From: an uncultured Ralstonia sp.
GTDB taxonomy: Bacteria; Pseudomonadota; Gammaproteobacteria; Burkholderiales; Burkholderiaceae
Direction: 5' to 3'
DNA length: 45,120 bases
Assembly: GCA_913056305.1 (NCBI GenBank)
Contig: CAJXMR010000018.1
Span: 1 to 45,120, forward strand
Part shown: positions 23,359 to 31,743 of the stretch, piece after piece
Position numbering within the stretch: the first letter of the stretch is position 1
How the letters are laid out: every line of letters begins with the position of its first letter
Translations under genes and position numbers: made by a program
Notes under the pieces: model-generated
Told to the model about the DNA's origin: nothing
The model's input: the letters and a program-made list of their open reading frames with translations, nothing else
The model's database searches: none

Positions 23359-24147
23359 TCACACCTCCTGCCCATCGTGGTAGATCTGGATGGCCCAGTG
23401 CAGGATCGCCAGGGCATCGGCCTCGTTGTCATCCGTAGGCGCATATCCAAGAAGCCGGGCGGCAGCGATCATGTCGTCCTTGCTTGCGTTGCCTTTGCCG
23501 GTCGCGTGCTTCTTGATCGTGCCAACCGGAACGCCCTGGTACGGGATCTGATGGTGTTCGCACCAGGCAGTCAGATGGGCCATGAAACCGCCGTAGGCGT
23601 GCGCGGCATCGACGCCGGCATGACGACGGACCTCTTCGAAGAACACGGCATCCAAACCATCAGCAACCTGCTTGAGTTCGGTGAGCCAGCGTTTGAAGCG
23701 GAGGTAGCGCATGCCGCCACCCTCGAAGCGCTGTGGCTTGAACCCTTCGGTTCCACTGCTGATGTCGCCGTCACGGTCCAGCAGAGCCCAACCGGTCTGG
23801 GTGCCGAGATCCAGCGCCAAGATCGCGTTTCCGTTCGCCGGCAGACCGCCCCCATCCCGACCTCCAGGCAAACCTCCACGTAAGGTAGAGGGAACTGCTG
23901 TTCCCTCTCCTACGTAGTAGGAGGGGGAGTTTTCGCCAACTTGGAATTCCCGGAAAACCCAGTATCCATGCGGGTTTGCTGAAGTTGGCAAGTTGGCGGC
24001 GCTGCCAACTTGCCAATTTGCCGACAACTCCGCAAGGCGTTGATTTGAAATGGATTGAAGTTGGCAGGTGTTTGCCAACTTGCCGACGTCGGCAAAAAGC
24101 AGGGGGAAGTTGGCAACGGTTTTGCCAACTTGTCGATGCGTGTTCAT
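23359..24147 (-). CDS. RuvC-like Holliday junction resolvase with unusual N-terminal extension
   Basis: A 262-residue protein. Residues about 107-262 are an RNase H-fold RuvC-like nuclease: AILALDLGTQTGWALLD (Asp113), VFFEEVRRHAG (Glu171/172), ATGKGNASKDDM (about 216-226) and DDNEADALAILHW (Asp at about 240-244). It would resolve branched replication or recombination intermediates before packaging. The ATG overlaps the primase-helicase stop (ATGA) and has a CAGGAG ribosome-binding site, so this start looks real. The first about 105 residues, however, are translated iteron DNA (FADVGKLANTCQLQS, LPTSANPHG) and resemble no RuvC. A later non-ATG start cannot be excluded. Confidence 0.82.
   Translation of the reverse strand: MNTHRQVGKTVANFPLLFADVGKLANTCQLQSISNQRLAELSANWQVGSAANLPTSANPHGYWVFREFQVGENSPSYYVGEGTAVPSTLRGGLPGGRDGGGLPANGNAILALDLGTQTGWALLDRDGDISSGTEGFKPQRFEGGGMRYLRFKRWLTELKQVADGLDAVFFEEVRRHAGVDAAHAYGGFMAHLTAWCEHHQIPYQGVPVGTIKKHATGKGNASKDDMIAAARLLGYAPTDDNEADALAILHWAIQIYHDGQEV
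23887..23908. repeat. Perfect inverted repeat, 9-bp arms
   Basis: AGAGGGAAC (23887-23895) and GTTCCCTCT (23900-23908) flank TGCT. A second short inverted repeat, TCCTAC-GTA-GTAGGA, begins at 23908. Both lie at the edge of the iteron array within the RuvC-like reading frame and could form a stem in DNA or mRNA. Confidence 0.6.
23935..24131. repeat. Iteron array AAGTTGGC/GCCAACTT, candidate replication origin
   Basis: Eight exact octamers AAGTTGGC or its complement occur at 23935, 23982, 23990, 24004, 24058, 24074, 24107 and 24124, plus a variant at 24012. They are arranged as three inverted pairs: 13-bp perfect arms at 23985-23997 and 24004-24016; 9-bp arms at 24058-24066 and 24073-24081; 10-bp arms at 24107-24116 and 24122-24131. 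A separate 16-bp perfect palindrome lies at 24080-24095 around GACGTC. The array abuts the 3' end of the primase-helicase gene. Such spacing and neighbourhood fit a replication origin. A regulatory or recombination role is possible. Confidence 0.65.
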
Positions 24148-26333
24148 GCGGGCTCCTGAGGATCGTTGATGTCGTCTTGGTAAACCCACACCTCGGGGTT
24201 CTCGACCGGCAAGGCGGCCCCCGATTGCGGGCATTTGAAGTGGGTGGGCTGTACGGCGAGTTCGCGCAACGGCACTTCGCCGGTGTCTGGATCGGGTTCG
24301 CCAGCGACCGAGCGCAGGACCATGCCTTCCACGCAGAGGTAGCCGAATTTGGTGCGGGCTGGCGGCAGGCCGTAGTCGACTGCATTGCGGAAATACTTGA
24401 TGTAGCCCTGCGTCGAGAGCGCAGAAAGCCGCTCGCGGATCGTGCGCTCGCCGCCGAGCCCCGCCTTGCCTTCGAAGCCTTCGGCGAACTGATTGGCGGT
24501 GTAGCAGCGACCCTGCGCAGCCTCATCGAACAGGATCTGCAGGATCACATCGCGTTTGCGGCGGCGTTCGGCATCGAGCCGCTGGCCATACTCCTGCATG
24601 ACCAGCCGCTCATTGGGTTCGACCTCGCGCCACTCCCCCTGCACCTTGTCCACGTGCTTGAGGGGGATGCCCGGCCCATTGCGCAATTCGAAGATGAGCT
24701 GCCGCGTCGTGCGCAGCTCGTCGGGCCGATACAGCAGCATTCCGCTCGAGTAGTAGCCGCGCAGGCTGCCGGCACCGGCCAGAGCCTGGAACGGGTCCTC
24801 CTCGAACTGCTTCTTGCCCAGCTTCCTCGTGTGGTGGGCCAGGATCACCCCGGCATCCGGATTCACCGCCTGGCGAAGCCGGTCCACCCGTTGCGAGAGA
24901 AAAAACAGCATCGCGCCGTTGTCGTTCTCGCCACCGGCGTCGCCGCCATCGAACACATTGCGGATGGGATCGATGGCGATGATGTCCGGAGGCTCGCCAC
25001 CAAACGCATTCGCAATGGCAGGAATCACCTGCGCGAGGCCGGCGTCGTCCAGCACGAGGCGCAGCTGGGGCGTGGCCACGAAGTTCGCGCGGGCATCCAG
25101 GAGCCGGCTGGGTGGAATGCGCAGCTCTTTGACCCGTTCGCGCAGGTAGTGGTACTGCACCTCTGCCTGCAGGTAGAACACGCGCAAAGGGCGTGACGGG
25201 CGCATGCCGAGAAAGGCGGCACCAGCGGCCATGTGGGTCAGCCAGGCCAGCAGGAAGTCGCTCTTGCCGACCTTGGGCGCGCCGCCGAAGACCAGCATTC
25301 CGGCCGGCGTCAGCACGCGCGGCGAGATGAGATCAGGCGGCAGCGGCGAATCGTCATCCAGCAGCGCGCCCAGCGTGAATGTCGGCAGCATCGGCAATGC
25401 CGCCTTGACCACGCGGCGCTCGCCCTGCGCGATGAACCCATCGCAGTCGAAGCCTTCGGCGACGGCATCAGCCGCGTCCCACTTGTCGGGCTTGTCGGAT
25501 GGCGGCACCAGAATGGCTACGGAAGCGCAGCCCGCCGCGACACAAGCGCGTGCGGCGTTCTCGGCGTAGTCCCAGCCCGGCGCGTCGCGGTCTGGCCAGA
25601 TCAGCACCGAGCGGCCAGCGAGCGGTCGCCAGTCGGTTTTGTCGATCGGCGCCCTGGCCCCGTTCATCGCGGTGGTGGCCGCAATGCCGCAGGCGATTAG
25701 CGCATCGGCGCATTTCTCGCCCTCGACCAGCACCACGTCCTGCAGCTTTGAGATTGCCGGCAGGTTGTAAAGCGGGCGCGGATCGGGTGCCCGCCACATC
25801 CGGGCGCGCACGTCCCAGGGGCGGTACTCCTTGCCGGTCGGTGGGTCGTAGCGGTACACACAGGCGATCAGCTCGCCCTCGGGCGTGAGGTAATCCCATT
25901 TCGCGGTGTAGGGGCCAAGCTCATCGACAGCAACGGTACGGACCGCGTGAGGAGCAATGGACTGCGCAGGCGGTGCGACTCCCAGCCACTGGCGAATCTC
26001 CGTGGCAAGACGGGGAAAATCCTGGCGCGTGGACAGCCCCTGGGATCGTGCCCACAGGTCGATGACATCACCGCCATCGTCGGTGGCGAAGTCCTTCCAC
26101 AAACCGCGACGAGCGCCGTCGAGCTCGACGACCAGGCTTTTGCCGGGTGAGCCGTCGGTGTCGCCGACATAGAACTTGCCGCCCCGCATGCGGCCTTGGG
26201 GGAACAGGTAGTGCAAGACGGCTTCGAGCCGATCCAGCAACCCGGTACGCAACGTCTCCGTGTCATTTACGAGTTCATTTCGAGGTTCGGCCGCGTCGTT
26301 GAAGTCGAGCCACACGATATCGTTCGTCGTCAC
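24144..26333 (-). CDS. Phage primase-helicase (TOPRIM plus RepA-like AAA ATPase)
   Basis: A 729-residue replication protein. Residues about 45-130 are a primase-like region (GGKFYVGDTDGSPGKSLVVE). A TOPRIM domain is marked by VVLVEGEKCADALIACG (about 198) and LIWPDRDAPG. A RecA-fold ATPase follows, with Walker A GGAPKVGKSD (about 350) and Walker B IIAIDPIRN (about 450), then AHHTRKLGKK. The C-terminal about 150 residues include a winged helix. It would unwind and prime phage DNA. The GTG at 26333 overlaps the stop of the nuclease gene (GTGA); the 3' end abuts the iteron array. Confidence 0.9.
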   Translation of the reverse strand: MTTNDIVWLDFNDAAEPRNELVNDTETLRTGLLDRLEAVLHYLFPQGRMRGGKFYVGDTDGSPGKSLVVELDGARRGLWKDFATDDGGDVIDLWARSQGLSTRQDFPRLATEIRQWLGVAPPAQSIAPHAVRTVAVDELGPYTAKWDYLTPEGELIACVYRYDPPTGKEYRPWDVRARMWRAPDPRPLYNLPAISKLQDVVLVEGEKCADALIACGIAATTAMNGARAPIDKTDWRPLAGRSVLIWPDRDAPGWDYAENAARACVAAGCASVAILVPPSDKPDKWDAADAVAEGFDCDGFIAQGERRVVKAALPMLPTFTLGALLDDDSPLPPDLISPRVLTPAGMLVFGGAPKVGKSDFLLAWLTHMAAGAAFLGMRPSRPLRVFYLQAEVQYHYLRERVKELRIPPSRLLDARANFVATPQLRLVLDDAGLAQVIPAIANAFGGEPPDIIAIDPIRNVFDGGDAGGENDNGAMLFFLSQRVDRLRQAVNPDAGVILAHHTRKLGKKQFEEDPFQALAGAGSLRGYYSSGMLLYRPDELRTTRQLIFELRNGPGIPLKHVDKVQGEWREVEPNERLVMQEYGQRLDAERRRKRDVILQILFDEAAQGRCYTANQFAEGFEGKAGLGGERTIRERLSALSTQGYIKYFRNAVDYGLPPARTKFGYLCVEGMVLRSVAGEPDPDTGEVPLRELAVQPTHFKCPQSGAALPVENPEVWVYQDDINDPQEPA

Positions 26334-27085
26334 GTCGCCCCCCAGCAGCGGTCTTGCCAGGAGCACGACTTGCACTCGAAATGGGTCGGGGTCGTTGCAT
26401 GGCGTGGCAACAACTCGCCGGCATCGGATGCGGAAATGACCCGGACCGCGCGATCGGACATGCGCTGGGCCAGTCCGCCGTCAAACGGCACCAGCTCGAA
26501 CCAGATCTCCTGCGAATCCTTGTTGATCGCGGTGAACAGCGCGGGGTTGCGCGATATGCCGGGAATGGCGGCTTCCATGTAGGCCTGGTAGATCGCCATC
26601 TGCGCTGCGTACACCGGCTTGGACCGGGCGACGCCGAGCTTGACCGTGTCCCGCCAGGACTTGTCGTTCATGGTCTTGCATTCCCATAGCGACGGGCACC
26701 GGAGCCCGAGCTCGCCTGGGGCGGCGTTGATCACACCGTCGACATGGCCCTGGATGCGGCCGCCCGCCACGGAAAAGCCGAATTGGCCTCCGCCGGCCTT
26801 GCGGGTGTACAGGTCGAAGCCAGCCAAACGCAGCCAGCGAACGGCCAGGTCTTCGAGCGCATGCCCGACCTCAAACACGCGCAGGATGCGACCGGGAATT
26901 TCACGGCCGGGATCGACCGGCGTGCGCAGGTACTCGTACTGCAGCGCGCGCTCGCAGGCCACACCCAGCCGCGAAGCGCCGAGGTAGGTGCGCGGTGCCT
27001 GTCCATCACGATCGCTAGCGAGGGCGGCATCGATGAGAGCGCCGATCTGTTCGTGAATCTTGGGGCGGTGGTTGAAATCCAGCAT
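26330..27085 (-). CDS. PD-(D/E)XK nuclease, Cas4/RecB-like with Fe-S cysteines
   Basis: A 251-residue nuclease of the PD-(D/E)XK superfamily. The core is visible as GHALEDLAVRWLRLAG, GHVDGVI and LWECKTMNDKSW. One cysteine in LGVACERALQ near the N-terminus and three at the C-terminus (CKSCSWQDRC) match the Fe-S cluster layout of Cas4/AddB-type nucleases. In phages such enzymes process ends for recombination. Its start shares one base with the stop of the DUF6511 gene. Confidence 0.87.
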   Translation of the reverse strand: MLDFNHRPKIHEQIGALIDAALASDRDGQAPRTYLGASRLGVACERALQYEYLRTPVDPGREIPGRILRVFEVGHALEDLAVRWLRLAGFDLYTRKAGGGQFGFSVAGGRIQGHVDGVINAAPGELGLRCPSLWECKTMNDKSWRDTVKLGVARSKPVYAAQMAIYQAYMEAAIPGISRNPALFTAINKDSQEIWFELVPFDGGLAQRMSDRAVRVISASDAGELLPRHATTPTHFECKSCSWQDRCWGAT

Positions 27086-27507
27086 CAGAACGGCACTCCC
27101 TTCGGAGCGGCTTGACCTTGACGGGCCAGGCGCTCCTCCAGGAAGGCACGATCCTTGGCGGCCATGCGCTCGTGCTCTTCGATCATCTGGTCCTGATAGG
27201 TGGTGACGACGACATCGATCAGGGTCAGCACCTCATCCCGCGTGTAGTCCGCCAAGGGCCGCTCCATGCCGATGGAGCCGACGTACTCACCCAGCGGCGA
27301 CAGGCACGCCCGCATGGCTGCCAGTTCCATGTCACTCGGATCGATCATGCGTGCCTCCGTCTTGGTCATCAATTTGCAGAACGCGTCCTGGCAACGGCGC
27401 GAACAGAACACCCAGCGATCTGAGTAGCGTTGTGGGTCGCCCGGTTTGAACCGAGGGTTGGACCAGCCATAGCCCTTGGCCTTGCGGTAGCAGATCGCGC
27501 ATTTCAA
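27085..27507 (-). CDS. DUF6511-like zinc-binding protein
   Basis: A 140-residue protein with a probable TTG start at 27507, overlapping the helicase stop (TTGA) and preceded by GGGAGG. Two CXXC-like groups, CAICYRKAKGYGWSNPRF and FCSRRCQDAFC, bracket the N-terminal zinc-binding unit. The helical rest (MIDPSDMELAAMRACLSPLG, LTLIDVVVTTYQDQM) matches the DUF6511 pattern. Function is unknown. If only ATG starts are allowed, the first would be at MTKTEARMIDPS, which would lose the zinc site. Confidence 0.78.
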   Translation of the reverse strand: MKCAICYRKAKGYGWSNPRFKPGDPQRYSDRWVFCSRRCQDAFCKLMTKTEARMIDPSDMELAAMRACLSPLGEYVGSIGMERPLADYTRDEVLTLIDVVVTTYQDQMIEEHERMAAKDRAFLEERLARQGQAAPKGVPF

Positions 27508-29177
27508 GCGGCCTCCCGATGGCTTTCGTTGGCCGCGACCACTAGCCGCTGAATTGACGATTTGTTGAACTGGAACGCCAACAAGGCCGATGCCTGGTAG
27601 CGGGTCATGCCGAAGTCCACCCGCATGTGCTCTGGGAGGTAGCGCAGTTGCTTGTCGGTCGGCGGCTCGTTCAGCCAGCGCCGGGTCTTGTGGGCGGAGT
27701 CGGCGGATTCGTGGTCGTTGAGCCAGTCGTCGGCCTTGGCCATGCACACCGTGCGCTCGCCGACGGCCAGCAGGTGTGGCCTCAAGTCTTTCCCGCCGCC
27801 GACGGCGTGCCAGCGGCCATTGAGATAGAAGATGCCGCCCCATGCGCTGAACCCCGTGGCCATCAGCGCGTCGTCATGCCCGAACAGGTCGCACCAGCGG
27901 AAGTTGGAGCGCTTGAGCAGATCGATCTCGCTCATGACGAAGTCCGTCAGTACGCCAAGCTCCTGCGGCTCGCGCTCCCACACGTGGCCGCACAGGGGGC
28001 ACTCCATGCAGGCCAGCGGAACGATGGCACCACACTCCGGGCAGTCCTTGGTCGGCGCATCACCGTCGCCCGGATGCCCGTCGAGGTTAATTTCCTGTTC
28101 GAGAGATCCGTGCATCAAGCTGGCCGTACCGAAATCCAGCACGATGCAATCGGTCTTGATGACGCCCGGGAACTCCTCGGGGTCCACGGTGCGCAGACCA
28201 CGGCCGACCATCTGGATGAAGGTGGACTTGTAGGAACTGGGACGCAGCAGGACGACGCAACTGGTGGGCGTGTAGTCATAGCCCTCGGTCAGCACCGCGA
28301 CATTGACCACGACCTGGGCGTGCCCGGACTCATACTCGGCCAGGCGCGCTTTGCGATCGGCGTCGGACAACTCGCCGTGGATCAGCACGGCGTGTATGCC
28401 CGATTCGACAAAGGCATCACAGACGTTCTGCGCATGGGCGACCGTGGAACAGAAGACGATGGTCTTGCGCGACGACGCATTCGCCTTCCAATGCTTGATC
28501 ACCGCCTCGGTGATCAGGCGCTTGTCGAGAATGGAGGCGACCTCGTCCATGTCGAAGTCCATCGCGGTGCGGCGGACGTTGCGCAGTGCGTCCTGTACGC
28601 CGACGTCGATCACGAAGGTGCGCGGCGGAACGAGGTGCCCGGCGGCGATCATTTCGCCCAAGGTGATCTGGTCTGCCACGTTGGAGAAGACCTCGCGCAG
28701 CCCCTTGCCATCACCGCGATTCGGGGTGGCGGTCAGGCCGCAGACGCCAGCCCGAGGATTGCGGGCCAGCACCGTGTCGATGACGGCGCGGTAGGTCGGT
28801 GACGAAGCGTGGTGCGCCTCGTCGATCACGAGCAGATCCAGGGTAGGCATCTGGTCGAGGTGCGTCTGGCGCGACAGGGTCTGCACCATCGCGAACGTCG
28901 CTTGGCCGCGCCAGGACTTCTCGTTGGCATCGAACACCGACGTGCTCATGCTCGGATTCACACGCGAGAACTTGTCGCGGTTCTGACCGGTCAGTTCAGT
29001 GCGATGGGCGAGGATGCAGGCCTTCGCATCGGGCTCGGCCAACACCCTGCCGGTGACTGCCGACAGCATGATGGTCTTGCCCGACCCGGTCGGTGCGACA
29101 GCCAGCGTGTTCCCGTGCTCGTCGAGCGCCGCAAGCGTGCGCTCGATCAGGAGGGATTGGCGGGGACGGAGCATCAT
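27504..29177 (-). CDS. SF2 DEAD/DEAH-box helicase
   Basis: A 557-residue superfamily 2 helicase. Motif I is AVAPTGSGKTIM (about residues 26-37), motif II is LLVIDEAHHASS (about 114-125), motif III is GLTATPNRGDG, and motif VI is IQMVGRGLRT. A CPEC...CPLC zinc ribbon follows the helicase core, then a 150-residue C-terminal domain. In phages such helicases act in replication or recombination, sometimes like UvsW. It lies 15 bp after the SSB-like gene. Confidence 0.93.
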   Translation of the reverse strand: MMLRPRQSLLIERTLAALDEHGNTLAVAPTGSGKTIMLSAVTGRVLAEPDAKACILAHRTELTGQNRDKFSRVNPSMSTSVFDANEKSWRGQATFAMVQTLSRQTHLDQMPTLDLLVIDEAHHASSPTYRAVIDTVLARNPRAGVCGLTATPNRGDGKGLREVFSNVADQITLGEMIAAGHLVPPRTFVIDVGVQDALRNVRRTAMDFDMDEVASILDKRLITEAVIKHWKANASSRKTIVFCSTVAHAQNVCDAFVESGIHAVLIHGELSDADRKARLAEYESGHAQVVVNVAVLTEGYDYTPTSCVVLLRPSSYKSTFIQMVGRGLRTVDPEEFPGVIKTDCIVLDFGTASLMHGSLEQEINLDGHPGDGDAPTKDCPECGAIVPLACMECPLCGHVWEREPQELGVLTDFVMSEIDLLKRSNFRWCDLFGHDDALMATGFSAWGGIFYLNGRWHAVGGGKDLRPHLLAVGERTVCMAKADDWLNDHESADSAHKTRRWLNEPPTDKQLRYLPEHMRVDFGMTRYQASALLAFQFNKSSIQRLVVAANESHREAA

Positions 29178-29192
29178 GAGATTAGCCCTCCG

Positions 29193-29798
29193 TCACTGCG
29201 CCCAGCTGGGGCGGCCCGAAACGGGTGCTCGGCCGGTGGCCTGTGCATACGCGTTGGGAGCGCTGGCAGCGGGGGACGTAGGTGCTGGCTGACGCGCACC
29301 GCCCATCAGCGCGGCGTAGTCCTTGTGGTCCGGCGTGACGGCGGCCTTGATGACGCTCTTGTCCTGACCGTTCTTGTCCTTCTCCCAGTCGACCTTGCCC
29401 AGGAACTCGATGCCATCCAGATCGGCGAATCCACCGATGCGTCGCGCGTTCTGTGCGGCAGGGCTGTTGTCGCCGGGGTGCACCCCACGCGCCGAGTTGA
29501 GGACCGCCTTGACGAAGGTGCGGCCCATGTTGGCCCATTCCGGCCCCTTGGGGCTGTGCAGGCCGATGAGCGACCACATCTTGCGGCGGGCGAACTCGCC
29601 GTCCGTCACGACGAACTCGCAGCTGAGGTAGACCGAGCCGGTCTCGGCATTGCGGGTGGCATAGCCGCCAGTCCACCCTTGCGACGCGTCATCGAAGCCG
29701 CCCGGGCGGATGGTCATGCGGACGCGGACCAGGGTGCCCTTCGGGATCAGATCGAAGGACGTCTGTTCGGAAGCGGAATTGAAATCGAAATAAGTCAT
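29193..29798 (-). CDS. Phage DUF669/SSB-like protein
   Basis: A 201-residue protein. It starts MTYFDFNSASEQTSFDLIP, then GTLVRVRMTIRPGGFDD and a beta-rich segment (SVYLSCEFVVTDGEFARRKM). The C-terminal about 35 residues are Pro/Ala-rich and end in RPSWAQ, a disordered tail like those of single-strand binding proteins. The family resembles DUF669-type proteins encoded next to phage recombinases. The neighbouring Sak4-like ATPase gene ends 1 bp before it. DNA binding is inferred from context. Confidence 0.6.
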   Translation of the reverse strand: MTYFDFNSASEQTSFDLIPKGTLVRVRMTIRPGGFDDASQGWTGGYATRNAETGSVYLSCEFVVTDGEFARRKMWSLIGLHSPKGPEWANMGRTFVKAVLNSARGVHPGDNSPAAQNARRIGGFADLDGIEFLGKVDWEKDKNGQDKSVIKAAVTPDHKDYAALMGGARQPAPTSPAASAPNAYAQATGRAPVSGRPSWAQ

Positions 29799-29799
29799 A

Positions 29800-30693
29800 T
29801 CAGGACTCCTGAGTCGAAGTGGATTCGGGGGCGGCAGCTGAATCAGAGGCAGACGCCGGATTGGGACGGGCGAAATCGAGTCGCTCGGTGGCGGGCCTCG
29901 CGGGGCCGGCGATCTTTTCCATCAGGCGGCCGAGATGCGGCTCCTCGATGGCGTCGAGCCGACCGGAACGGTCCTTGGCCGGGTAGTTCCATGGGTTGAG
30001 CGTGTGGCAGACGAATGCGCGGTAGCCGCTGCCGTCGTCGGCCTTGAGCTCGGCGAGGGTCACGACCTCGTCGACGATTCCGGGCAGCTCGAGGCCGGTC
30101 TTGGAGCCGTCGATCTGCAGCGAAAACACCCGGCGGTTGAAGTCGTCCAAGGCCTCGTTCAAGATGCCGACGAACCACACGTTCTTGCGGCGCGTGTGCT
30201 GCAAGTGGGTGAGCCAGCCGATCATTTCCTGGCCCATCAAACCGTAGGCGCCACGGCTGTCTGGCTTGCCGGTCTTCTCCGAGTAGGCCTGTGGCTGGCC
30301 CTTGCACCACTGCAGGCACAAGCGTCCGGCCACGGTGATCGAGTCGACGAAGACGGTCTCGTACTTGTCCAGAGCCGACGGGTCGCCAAAGCGATCGCAG
30401 ACCGCGTCGAAGTGCGCCTGGCTGTAGGGCTGGTCCTCGCGCAGTGCCGGGTTCGGGCCGCCGATGAAGACGGCGAAGTCGCGGCATTCCTGCCATGTCC
30501 GTGGGCGGATCGCGTCGCCCGCCCAGCCTTCGACGGCGAGATCGCCGGCCTCGAGGTCGAAGAACAGCGTCGCCGTTGGCTTCAAGGTCCAGAGCTGTGA
30601 GGTCTTGCCGATGCCGCTCTTGCCAACGAGCACGCCCTTGACGCCACGGCGCTCTGCGAGACGCTGGTCTGCGGTGATGATGGGCAGACTCAT
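29800..30693 (-). CDS. Sak4-like RecA-fold ATPase
   Basis: A 297-residue ATP-binding protein. Walker A is LVGKSGIGKTSQLW (about 22-35), a Walker B-like strand is YETVFVDSITVAGRL (about 110-124), and ENVWF-like strand NVWFVGILNEALDDF follows. This is the AAA_24/Sak4 layout, a single-domain relative of RecA that promotes strand annealing with an SSB partner. The C-terminus is Ala/Ser/Pro-rich. Its ATG overlaps the stop of the preceding gene by 4 bp. Together with the SSB-like gene and the Cas4-like nuclease it forms a recombination module. Confidence 0.82.
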   Translation of the reverse strand: MSLPIITADQRLAERRGVKGVLVGKSGIGKTSQLWTLKPTATLFFDLEAGDLAVEGWAGDAIRPRTWQECRDFAVFIGGPNPALREDQPYSQAHFDAVCDRFGDPSALDKYETVFVDSITVAGRLCLQWCKGQPQAYSEKTGKPDSRGAYGLMGQEMIGWLTHLQHTRRKNVWFVGILNEALDDFNRRVFSLQIDGSKTGLELPGIVDEVVTLAELKADDGSGYRAFVCHTLNPWNYPAKDRSGRLDAIEEPHLGRLMEKIAGPARPATERLDFARPNPASASDSAAAPESTSTQES

Positions 30694-31004
30694 TTCCGGC
30701 CTCCTTCACCACCCAGATCGGCGAATGCAGCAGCCACCGTGGTGACGCCCAAGGCGCCGCGCTTGCGGGCCAGGTCATACAGATCGCGCAAGCCCTGCAG
30801 GCGGCGGTGTTGAACGCGGGACTCGGCTTCCATGCCCTGGATCGCGAAGGCCAGGTCATCAACGGTCGCGTCCTCCAGCGGGCGCACCACCTCGTCGGCA
30901 CGGTTGTCACCGAGCGCCGGGATGCGGATCGTTTCCGGCAGATCGCGCAGGTACATCTCGGGCTGCTTGCGCAGCAGCTCGATCAACATGGTTTTGGTTT
31001 TCAT
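30690..31004 (-). CDS. Small conserved phage protein, unknown function
   Basis: A 104-residue protein starting MKTKTMLIELLRKQPEMYLR. A helical segment VEDA-like (VVRPLEDATVDDLAFAIQG) and RRLQGLRDLYDLARKRGAL follow. The ATG at 31004 has a CAGGAG ribosome-binding site. It overlaps the Sak4-like gene by 4 bp. No known family signature is seen; it may be a small helix-bundle protein. Confidence 0.7.
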   Translation of the reverse strand: MKTKTMLIELLRKQPEMYLRDLPETIRIPALGDNRADEVVRPLEDATVDDLAFAIQGMEAESRVQHRRLQGLRDLYDLARKRGALGVTTVAAAFADLGGEGGRK

Positions 31005-31009
31005 TGGGA

Positions 31010-31480
31010 TCACTCCTGAATCAATGCAAGACGGAACCCGGGCTTGCCGGTCTTGAGCGTTCGCGCCGAGGCGAACGCGGTCTTCAGCGTCTCGGGCCAG
31101 GCGTTGAACTTGGTTTCGGAGACGCGGTAGCTGATCTCGACGTACTCGGCGGGGTCTTCGCCGTTGGCGGCGATGCGGCGGGTGATGTCGCCCAGCTTTG
31201 CCTGGTCCCACTCGACTTTCTTGGGCAGGTCGGCAGTGATACGGATACGGCCGTCATCGAAGTGCACGACGCCGGTGTCTTTGCCGGCCGCCAGGCGCAG
31301 TTCGTGCGCGCGTTGGGCGTACTTCAGATCCAGGGCGCGATCGACGTGTTCGACGATGGCTTTGGCAGCGGCCAGCAGGTCAGCTGCGTCGTTCTTCAGT
31401 TGGAAAAGCGACTCGCCGGATTGCTGGGCGAGTTCGCCGGCCGGCGTGGTCAGCACTTGATCGGGGGAGAGGAGGTTCAT
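31010..31480 (-). CDS. Conserved phage protein, unknown function
   Basis: A 156-residue protein starting MNLLSPDQVLTTPAGELAQQ. Residues about 20-65 are helical (LLAAAKAIVEHVDRALDLKY). The C-terminal part contains VEISYRVSETKFNAWPETLK and ends KTGKPGFRLALIQE, a motif I associate with conserved early phage proteins of unknown role. It overlaps the AlpA-like gene by 4 bp and ends 5 bp before the next gene, so it is in the early operon. Confidence 0.72.
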   Translation of the reverse strand: MNLLSPDQVLTTPAGELAQQSGESLFQLKNDAADLLAAAKAIVEHVDRALDLKYAQRAHELRLAAGKDTGVVHFDDGRIRITADLPKKVEWDQAKLGDITRRIAANGEDPAEYVEISYRVSETKFNAWPETLKTAFASARTLKTGKPGFRLALIQE

Positions 31481-31689
31481 GCCGCACCTCCCGCTTCGAC
31501 GCGCTCGGACGTGCTCTTGCGCAGGCTCTCGGACTCGAAGGCTTCGACGTCCTCAAGGCGGTACAGGACACGCCCTTGCAGTTTCAGAAAGACCGGACCG
31601 ATTCCTTCGGACCGCCAGCGTTCCAAGGTGGCTTCGCTGACGTCCCAACGGTCGGCCAATTGGCGTTGGTTGAGGTGTTTGACACTCAC
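31477..31689 (-). CDS. AlpA/excisionase-like HTH protein
   Basis: A 70-residue DNA-binding protein: LNQRQLADRWDVSEATLERW is a winged-helix/MerR-type HTH, followed by GPVFLKLQGRVLYRLEDVE, the wing of AlpA-like proteins. The start is a GTG at 31689 with a strong AAAGGAG site. It is the first gene of the early operon and lies just below an array of TGTACGGGC repeats. It may be an excisionase (directionality factor) for the serine recombinase or an early regulator; the sequence does not decide. Confidence 0.8.
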   Translation of the reverse strand: MSVKHLNQRQLADRWDVSEATLERWRSEGIGPVFLKLQGRVLYRLEDVEAFESESLRKSTSERVEAGGAA

Positions 31690-31743
31690 GTTTTTCTCCT
31701 TTCAGGTGATTGCGAAAACGTGAGGTCATCTTCAAATTCGGCC

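Noticed and set aside
23935-24131. AAGTTGGC repeats as a CRISPR array
   Set aside because: Units are too short, in both orientations and unevenly spaced; they fit iterons.
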